A stretch of DNA of 64,000 nucleotides from assembly GCA_023375675.1 (NCBI GenBank), contig JALQBC010000005.1, positions 806,001 through 870,000 of the forward strand. Direction: 5' to 3'. The notes under the pieces were generated by a model. The model did not search any database. It was not told where the DNA came from and saw nothing but the letters and a program-made list of their open reading frames with translations. Origin of the DNA: Cytospora piceicola. Its lineage: Eukaryota; Ascomycota; Sordariomycetes; Diaporthales; Cytosporaceae. The translations under genes were made by a program, and so were the position numbers. Of this stretch, positions 55,403 through 64,000 are shown piece by piece (position 1 is the first letter of the stretch; every line of letters starts with the position of its first letter).

Positions 55403-58400
55403 CAATAGGATTATCCCCGGGGTTAGGACCTGCTGAACCTCAATATCTCCCTTTGCCGGGGCCGGTCTCTGGCCCCAGCCCCAGTGCCATCAGTATGGCG
55501 TGAGCCACCCCCTCCATTTTGGTGTCCTGCACGACAGACTGGATCCAACGTTCGTTACCAAACAGGGAGGAAAAGTCTCCGATTAAATCCTTAGTGTGTC
55601 AGCGCTGAGTAATACATAGCCTGCAGGCCCGGCCAACCTTTGTGTGGGTTGGCAGTGGGGAATTGTCGTCCCCAGAACCCAACCACCAACATATTGTATA
55701 GATGGATCTCGTCGAACAGAACCACTTAAAAGTCCCGAGTTACTCGTTGCCGCTGCTACTGCAGGAAGAAACCTTCTTTTTCGCCTGGGGGACTTTTGGA
55801 AAAGAATACCTCCACAACTTGTGTCCGGAACGCCCCTGAATATACCTCCACCGCCCAGGAGGTCGAAAGATGTAACACGGGTCGGAAGCGAGAGAGCCCC
55901 GGTGCCGGTGAGGATGGCAACCCACAACCTCCCCCCACGCCTCCTCCCGGGTTTTCATCATGGCCACGGAGACGGAAACCCCTGCGGCTAGTAGGGGATT
56001 GTAGCAGGTCATCAGGTCGATGACACTCGCCTCGCCCTCAGGTCATGCCGAATCTTCCGGGACGTCCGTGGGGATACATATGCACCGAGACGAGCCGTCT
56101 ACAGAACTGATCGGTGATCCCGCTTGCCCAGATGGGCGAAATTGTCTGGTTCGAGTAGATTCGCGATCTCTCGGCGGGAAAAAGGAGGCTGAGGCTCTAA
56201 TTTGACGTACCAAACTTTGAAGAAGTGACTTATCAATATTAACAAACGCATTAAGCCCCAGGATTAAACTGCTAATTTTTCCGTGGATGACTTGCTTGTA
56301 TCGAGTACGTGCGGGTAACAAGGGCTGGTGCCTCCGGATCCAGGTACTGGATACATGCCAGGTCGGAGCTAGGACATATCCATCGGGAACTTTGGCCGTT
56401 GGCGATTCGATTCCCTAAAAGAGATGTCCCCAGCCACAATCCCTGGCTAAGCGATGAAGCTAGGGATGTGGCTGTCAGGGTACCTCAAAGCAGCCTGTGT
56501 AGTTGTCATTAGCACAGTAGTCAAAGCGTGAGATAACCACACTCAGCTTTTTTTCTCTTGCCCTCTGGGACGTAATTAGGGATCTTGTCCCCGGAAGAGG
56601 ACCTGCATAGAATCTCATACATAGACTCATTCAGGGGCCAAGGAGGCGTTTTTATCACCCCATCGAGGGCATAGTGTCAGATCATCCCAGCAATTCGACT
56701 GCTCGCCTCTTCTGTCCCTGTTTTGTCGTACCGTGATTGGTTTCCCCGTTTCCACCAAGCAGCGCCGTGAGGGACGCATAACCTCGCCCCGTGCGGTGCG
56801 ACTCGTGTAGATACTCTTTGAGCCAACCACCGAAATTTAAATCTTGGGTTCTCCATCAGATACGGAGTACCAAAGCCAGGACTGCAGCTGCTGGGTCATC
56901 GTTATAGAAATTCAGGGGCTGATAAGTCCTCATGGATCAGGCTTATGACCCATCAGCCGGCATCCGGCCCTCTTGTCCCCTCAGAAAGAAATCAAGAACG
57001 GAGAGAAAAGTATGCGTACACAGTATGTACGAAGAAACACGTAATATTGTACATGGGGTGGGTGGACTATCCGTCGGCTCGAAGACTCAGATCCCAAGGA
57101 CAGCGCTGAGCCTCAGGCGAGCAGCTCGGGAGTCTCCCAACGGTTCATATGGCTCAAGCCCCTCGTGGCACAGCGGCAGAACAAGGGAACGTCTAGCTGT
57201 GGTTGCTGACTGAGCCGCTTGGCCTGGGGCTATTGTTAGTATGGCTTCTTAGCATTCTTGTTGCTGGGGAGGGGTTGCTTGCGCCTATCCAGTGGCCGCA
57301 ATTAGACGTCTTATCTCGCTCCCTCACTGGAGGGTCCTGACCGAGGTAGTGCAAAATGCCTCGAGAGCCGTGAGCGCACGGCCGGCCAGCGTGGAGTTGA
57401 AAAAGGCCCAGCCCACAACGAGCTGCAGGCTAAATGCAGATCTCGAGACGCGTTTTTGTTGATACAGCGTCTGACCGCAGCTGCTCGTCTTTAAACCCTT
57501 GCAGACTGAACCCGGAAACCACGATTAGTATGATAGTAATAGTAGTCGTCTGATCGCCAGTGTGTTTGGGGGATGTGCCCTTTCCATGCACGGCGGTAGT
57601 GACATGAGGTTGTGATAGCAGGTTGTGGCCGCGAACAACCTCACCAGAGCATTTGCAATGAAAAGACGTGAGGTGTACCTCAGCAGGCAGGTATATGCGA
57701 AGTAAGTCCGTCAGGTCAGGCGGTGTGCAAACAGCCTAACTGTAAAAGTCGCTGTACACGTGTACTGCGCATACCAGGCATGTACCTGCAAGGAAAAGGT
57801 GTATGTATGCAGGAAACCCACATAATTCAGGTACCAGATCGTCTCCATGATGCGTCTGCAGGAGGATCCTGCAAGCGCGGATGGACAAACCCTGTCGCTG
57901 GTCCCCACTTCTTCTTTTGACAGGCGAAAGAAAGTTGACGTATGAGAGATACGATGCCTTCCTAGGCCGTTTTTTGGCAGTTACAGACCCTTATGGCTGT
58001 CCGACTGAAACGTGCTTGCACTGCTTAGTGCGCAACTGGATGCCAAACCGGGAAATCCAGTCCAAAGATTATCGACAAAGTTTCCGCCTCGCCAAGGTGA
58101 CACCAAACATTAGCCTCGACTACGCTCGAGTCTGACAACGTCTAATTACCCTGCCGCCTGTCGTGAAACCTGTCAACAAGAGCCGCATGTTCCAACTCTG
58201 GTACCGCCGTGGGTTCGGCCGTGAGCTGCCAATATCCGCTTCCCGCCTGATGAGACCTCCGCAACTTCCGGATTTATGCTTTTTGATGGCAACTCGATGC
58301 TTCGAGAGAATTGCCCGGTTCTTCGGCATATACCTTGATTTCCCAAGCCTCCGGTTCTCATCTCGAATCGGTATGCAGCCCAAACGGTTATGTTCTCCGA

Positions 58401-58619
58401 TGGAATGTCGGGATTTGGTAAGGCTAGGCGTCCTGGATTGAAAAAAAAAACCCCAAACTCGCCCGCGAGCAGCACTGGAGCTCGGGGCTTCATGTTTCGG
58501 CCACGTGCTTCAGGATTGTGGAATTCGGTGCGGAAGTGCCCAGCAACTGGTAGTGTGCTTCCATCTAGTCCGTAGATGAGTACACAAGAGGGTCGCGACG
58601 ACCGCGACGACCGTCGCCG

Positions 58620-58647
58620 CCCAGCCCAGCCCAGCCCAGCCCAGCCA
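58620..58647. repeat. (CCCAG)n repeat
   Basis: Five units of CCCAG. Confidence 0.9.
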
Positions 58648-58730
58648 TGTCAAAGCGTAATGGAGAATGGATAATGGGAAACGGTAGGTTCCTGGAAGGC
58701 CCCAGAATTACACTTCCACGGCTGGAGTCG

Positions 58731-58764
58731 GTTGCCTTCTCCTCGGGGGTTGCCTTCTCCTCGG
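58731..58764. repeat. Duplicated GTTGCCTTCTCCTCGG
   Basis: A 16-nt phrase occurs twice, separated by two bases. Confidence 0.85.
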
Positions 58765-59023
58765 AAAGAGTCGCGCGCCTTATCGAACTCTGATGCCTGG
58801 GGATCGAAAAATTGGCCAAAGATGGAGGAAGTCAAAGATTGAGGAAAAGAGAAGAGAAATGGAGCGTCGCCGTCATCGTCACCCTCAGCGTCTCCATATC
58901 TGCTAGCATCACGCAACACTCCTGATCGACAGGGGTTTACCAGTAGGATCATACAGTATCCAATGTCTCCTCTTTTCCCGTCAAAACCCTGCAAGACAGG
59001 AAAGGAAGAATTCGTCGAGCTTT

Positions 59024-59052
59024 GAGGGAAGTTAGGGAAGTTAGGGAAGTTG
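59024..59052. repeat. 9-nt tandem repeat (AGGGAAGTT)
   Basis: Three copies in a row. The TTAGGG it contains is incidental and does not form a telomere array. Confidence 0.85.
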
Positions 59053-61936
59053 CAATGTCACATTGCCCCCGTCCCCGCAACCGCCTGGGTGATGCCACTC
59101 CCCACCCGTTAGAAACCTGACTTCCTCCTCGCGTACTGTAATTTACTCAATTCCGCTTCCCTCCCGCCCGTGGTTTCGGCCGGGGCAAGAGCTCAGACTT
59201 GACCCCAATGTAGGTATGCAGTCGGCCGAATCAGGAACCAACCTCGATCTGGCTTGAACCGAAATGATGGTCATTTCAGATCTGTTGTAGGTTTCAGCTT
59301 AGTGGTGTCCACCCGTACTCACGGACTGGCAGCTCTGCTCCAGCCAACAGCGGGCAGTCGCCCTGGACGAGCTGAGCCGCGGCTCTCGCCCACCTCTCCG
59401 AGACCTCGCCTACTGGACGTTGCTTTTGACGCCGAGGTTTCGAGGTTTCGCAGCCATTGGGGACGATCAGGGATCGGGAGAGGGCGCCATCTTTCCCGGA
59501 TGGATTCGCGCAGGGATGCTACCGTTACGTTGCTTCTTCCTGACAGCCCGGCAGCTCCAGCGACACAACCGGACGGCACCCATGGATTGCCCTGAGACCT
59601 TGACGGCTGGATCGGCCTGATCAGCCACATCCCTCGCTTCCGTCACAATGATCGACGGTCCGGGCGATGGACTTCCAGCAATGACGATGAAAGAGACCGA
59701 TTGGGCTTCCGGGGTAGTGAGCTTCCGCCGTAGAAATGACGATGGTGGGTTTTCATGTTGTCATGTCTCTATTGTTAATCGGTCGTCGACATGACTTTTT
59801 GACCTTCTTGGACGGATGCTTCCTTGAATGCGCCCGCCGCGAACATGTGGGAACATGATGCAGATCCGTGGATTAGTGTATCGTCAGTGTAGTGTACTTG
59901 TGGAGATGTATTCCACACAGTATGTCATAATGGAAATGCACCTAGGCACAAAGTATTTAGGTATTTACAAGTGCCAAGTGCCGTTACAGACGCTTTAACC
60001 TGATCTGGTAAGGCGTTGCGTCGGACAAAATCCCCATATGCATGCAAGGCACGATTCTCCCACCACCACCCCTATCCCATCGGAGCCGGGATGTAATGCA
60101 GGGCAAGTTATTTTTCGACTTGGGGAGCGAACACAAGGGGAAGGCGGGGGATTCCCAGTTGCGACGCAGTAAGCAGTAATTCAGTGGGGTTTCAATAAAA
60201 AGCGGCAACTGGCATTTAAAGAATGTTCGGGCTCGACCCGGCCCGGATCTGGAGGCTGAGAGGAGGGCAAAGACCATATTTAAAAAAAAGCGGGGACAAA
60301 CGGCGACAGCCGTCATCTGGAACGGGTCAAAATCAAAACCCTTTGCGCCCCTCATTTGCGCTCCCATTTTGCCATCTATCATGCGCACCCGTGTATGTAG
60401 AAGCAAGACATGCTATGAACGTGCACTCATCACGTCAACTTAGCTTGGCAAGCTTGGGGGGATTGGGGACGGTCCAGCCTTATAATCTGGCTGACGCATC
60501 AATTGATCGCTTCGGATCCAGCCCAGTACCTCCAACCTGGACATAGCATTTGGGGATCAAGGGCTAAACTTGATATCAACCAGATTCGCCAAACATTGCC
60601 GGTGGGTTAGGGAAGACAGTGGGATTTTGCTGGTGCCACAATTTGCTCGCCTCCTTGAGTTCCCCCCGTCCCCCCGTCCCCCAATATCCACACACATACT
60701 CTCTCTCTCGTCTAGGCATCCCTCTTTTGTTTTGTTTGATGGGGTTCGTTGGAAACCTAGTGCTTGAAACAATACTCTGGATGGGGTTCCCATCAGTCTC
60801 AGCAAATACGTCACGTGCCGGTGCTGGCATGTGCGTACAGAGGAGTATGAAAATTCAATTAATGATATGCTCCTTCTACACACACCATTCTCGCTAGTAC
60901 TCCGAGTCTCAAAGAAATCGTGATGCGATAGTGATCCCGTACTCGACTCAACCCATTATAGGAGTCGCATGATATTGGTCATTCAGATACCTACATCCTG
61001 AGACCATGGAAATTGCGGTAATGAAAAATAACAAGATGTCTTGTGACTTGGTGAGAAGGAGTACGGAAGTAACCAGAAGCGGATCGTCAACCGGCAGAGA
61101 CTAGTTGGCCCCCTACATGCACATGACAGCGGTGGCTTGCACCGGGGTCACTGACGGGCAGGCTTTCCGGGATCCGGACGCGAGGGGGTTGGCCGATGGG
61201 AGGGGACGGGGGTGTGTTTAAGTCAGTTGGCTTCGTCAGGACCAAACATGCATGCTAACGCCACACCACCAACCACACTTACACTTACAGACCTAATCCT
61301 CTTACCGAACGCCCCCAAAACTGCAATATCAACGTCCTTCCGGGAGTGGCTGCGTAAGGCTACGTGGGATCCGAGTCATTTCATTTGTTCAAGTGTTTTG
61401 GGGTGGCACTCTCGTCGTCAATAGAATAAACCTTTCGCGAATGGGAACATGCCCATTGTGATCCATAAATTGTATTGTAGGCAAACAAAGGAAAAACCAC
61501 GCAACCCCCCGAGCTAAGTTGGTTTTGGCTGAGGATTATGCTGTGGGGAGAGTCATGAGCCTGTGCAAGCAGCAGTACAATACATCTGGATAGTGCCAAT
61601 CACTAACATACCTACCTCCTAGGTAGATTATTTGGATTGGCTACAGGACAACATCGAGTACATAACAATCGAAGATCAACTACCAACTTGGCCTCGGCCT
61701 CCCTGGTCTGGATTTCCATCTTGAGTCGTGCCTACTATGCAGTGCCTGAGTGCATACGTAGTAAACATCAGATCGGGAATACGATCGTCTCGCTCCTATC
61801 GTCAAGCATTGGACGAGGATGACGAGGATGACCAGGGTTTCTGGTTCGTGGTTCGGTTATGGCTTCGGCATCAACCTCGTGGTTCAACCTTGGCCCGAAT
61901 CGGCAGCCGGCGGACGCTTTCTGGGTACATCGGAGC

Positions 61937-61976
61937 ATACCTAGGTACCTAGGTACCTAGGCTAGGTACCTAGGTA
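61937..61976. repeat. Cluster of TACCTAGGTA palindromes
   Basis: Overlapping CCTAGGTA units repeat four to five times with one CTAGG slip. This is the densest copy of a motif found across the window. Confidence 0.9.
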
Positions 61977-64000
61977 GTCAGGAACTACCGGTTCTCCAGG
62001 CAGACGACTCAGTAGCAGGGCAGGCGTGTAGTTACCCCCCACCAAGTGCAGCCCGGGGGGAACGAGCCGCGAGGGACAGTACGAATGCGTATTCATCGTG
62101 TACTGTGTACTGTTTTGAATGGGTGCAAGCGGCAGAAGACGGCTTGTGCTTTGATGGTTTTGGCTGTTCGTCCGCTACAACACCAGCTGCAGACGGTGTT
62201 GGTGTGGCTTGTGTGTCTCGTCTGTGTAACCTGTTTCCTCAGTACATTTTGATATCCTTTTTCGCAGGTTACGCACCATCTCCCTTGCTGCTGAAAATCG
62301 GCTTGAGCTGTCGTGAGAGTCCTCCAGATGCCCCGCTGTGAGGCCCAACTCTACAGCATAGTACATACCTAGGTGGTATGGCCGCCATCCTGGCCTACCT
62401 ACCTAGGGTATATGAAAGAGTCAGCCTGACAAATTTACGTCCCATATGAAACAGCGGGCCAAGAAAGGAGAGAGGGGGATATACTCCATACTCCGTCCTG
62501 ACGACATGTTTGTTCGTCATGTAACCACCGGCGGCTTCAATTTGAGCTCTCGATAGCTCTTCCAACTGTAGAGTGAATTCCGAGGTTTACGAGGGCAAAT
62601 GGTCAAAATAGCCTGATAGCTCAAACTACCTAGGTACCTACTAGGTCATCAGTGTCTCGTAAGTACTGGGAGATTTCGTCACTAGGGTTTCAAAGTAGAG
62701 GAAAGCGCCGAGTTCATCGTCCAGGTAGCAGTCCGTGGGTAAACTCGTGGAGACGACCGCTCTACCATTAGGGGGGGGGGGGAAGAGCACTGGGGAAAGG
62801 AGCGCAACGAGATGGAGCTCCGCTCGCCATCAAGAGGACCCCTGCAAGCTTCTTGATCTGTCAATTCTCATCATCTCCACACATCTATACCACAATACGT
62901 ACAACATATAGCACCTGAAGCTTAAGGTGATTGCGCCGTCGAGCGCAGTCTGTCTCCTTTCCGAAGTTAGCTTGAACTAATCGGGTAATCGTTGGTTTCC
63001 AACCAATGACAGTGCACTGTAGCGTATATCCAGGCCGAGAAATACAGCAGAGATGATGATCTGTTGACACTGACTTTCTTAGTAGCTCGGGTATTCGAGG
63101 TATCATAACGTGGGGTTGGCGTTACCTAACTTTAGCTGGAGGCAGGACTGACATCCCATGGATGGAAGCATGTGAGGGGGGGGTGGTAGCCCGGATGGGA
63201 GCCGAGTCGAACTAATCTGTACTACACTACAAACCTAGCATACTGCACGCCTAAATGGGTAGTTGCAACTTACATACCTTGGTAGGTACGTATACTATGT
63301 ACGTACAATAGAGCACAGTATACTAGGTAAGTGGGAGCTAAATTTGGGGCGAGACTAAGCTTGAAGGGGAATTAATCCAGAAGAAGTTCAACAAATCATC
63401 TTTCCCAATTTAGCAAGCTCTTGAGTCGTCCCCGACCCACTCTGGCAGCTACTCCTTAGCTGGCTTTGTCTAGTGTAGCAGGCACTGGGCTGGGCCGTCT
63501 AGCTACTGTACGGACTGACTACATAGTACATGTGGGCATGTACCTAGGTATCTACTGTACAAATGTACATACCCGAATACAGTGGATCCCTCTCCAGTTC
63601 GCCGTGACCCTAGATGGCCCTCACTCAATTTTGCTTGTATCATCCTACAAGGTTCCTACCGCTTCCACTTCTTAGGTTTGCAAGGGTGGATTACGATATT
63701 GAACATCCCCCAGTCCTCACGCCGTCGACCCTGCCAGCAGGGTCTTAGGCAGTTCTGTCGATATTCCATGCCTTGCCCGACTCGTAAAGCCGGCGCCGTC
63801 ACCTGCCAGTGTCGTTTGGTTTCCAATCTACTACTGCTGGTACGTATGTAGCTAGACCATACCCAAGTAGTCAGGGTAGTCTTCTCTGGAGGTCGAGTAG
63901 GCTAGATATCTCGACGAAGACTCTCCTCTCCCAGCATGGCACCTAGGCCCATCTAGTGTACCTGCCTTTTACACATAAACAGGAATGCCAGACCTCGCAA

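Larger units (their letters stand above)
47937..64000. other. Gene-poor stretch, 16 kb
   Basis: No gene could be supported on either strand. The left end should hold the promoter of the reductase. Longer open frames (near 49.1-50.4, 50.9-51.5, 54.5-55.0, 55.6-56.0 and 59.3-59.6 kb) mostly begin without ATG, lack splice context or overlap equally long frames on the other strand. It holds a candidate LTR (52771-53023), several tandem repeats, and dense TACCTAGGTA palindromes toward the right end (61.9-63.6 kb). No tRNA or rRNA was recognised. Rapidly evolving single-exon genes cannot be excluded. Confidence 0.45.

Noticed and set aside
59024..59052. TTAGGG units resembling telomere repeat
   Set aside because: They are part of a 9-nt AGGGAAGTT repeat, not a (TTAGGG)n array.

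Overview
The window comes from a filamentous ascomycete, most likely a Sordariomycete. It has short spliceosomal introns (GTAAGT/GTATGT donors, CTRAC branch sites, YAG acceptors), fungal orthologues such as Vps24, Sba1/p23, Yra1, Ost4, Tma46, Upf3 and Ppg1, long pyrimidine-rich leaders and wide intergenic spaces. Species cannot be fixed from the sequence alone. Fourteen protein genes are supported (one cut by the window edge, one with an apparent frameshift), plus one clear pseudogene and one doubtful locus. Exon boundaries were read by eye from splice signals and frame, and every multi-exon model closes in frame except the epoxide hydrolase.

Layout. 1-3.3 kb: 3' part of a gene with a degenerate trypsin-like GSSGS segment, then an epoxide hydrolase on the minus strand with a one-base frame break. 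3.3-15.3 kb: gene-poor, with one low-complexity protein gene (6971-7480) and many simple repeats. 15.3-26.3 kb: a dense housekeeping block holding VPS24 (ESCRT-III), SBA1 (Hsp90 co-chaperone), YRA1 (mRNA export adaptor), OST4 (51-residue oligosaccharyltransferase subunit), TMA46 (CCCH partner of the DRG GTPase) and an atypical SDR. 27.4-29.2 kb: a secreted type-B carboxylesterase. 31.8-39.5 kb: two coiled-coil proteins of unknown role flanking a decayed gene at about 35.3-36.6 kb. 41.7-47.9 kb: UPF3 (nonsense-mediated decay) divergent from PPG1 (PP2A-like phosphatase), then a GRE2/DFR-like reductase. 48-64 kb: about 16 kb with no gene I can support, only repeats, a candidate retrotransposon LTR and dispersed TACCTAGGTA palindromes.

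Several genes act in mRNA fate and protein maturation (YRA1, UPF3, TMA46, OST4, SBA1), but they are separate loci with no sign of a cluster, and chance neighbourhood is the simplest reading. The most interesting signal is in YRA1. Its RNA-binding domain is interrupted by a 30-nt microexon and by an 898-nt intron that is far longer than the other introns here. This recalls the long autoregulatory intron of yeast YRA1. No wholly new system (CRISPR, secondary-metabolite cluster or intact mobile element) was found.
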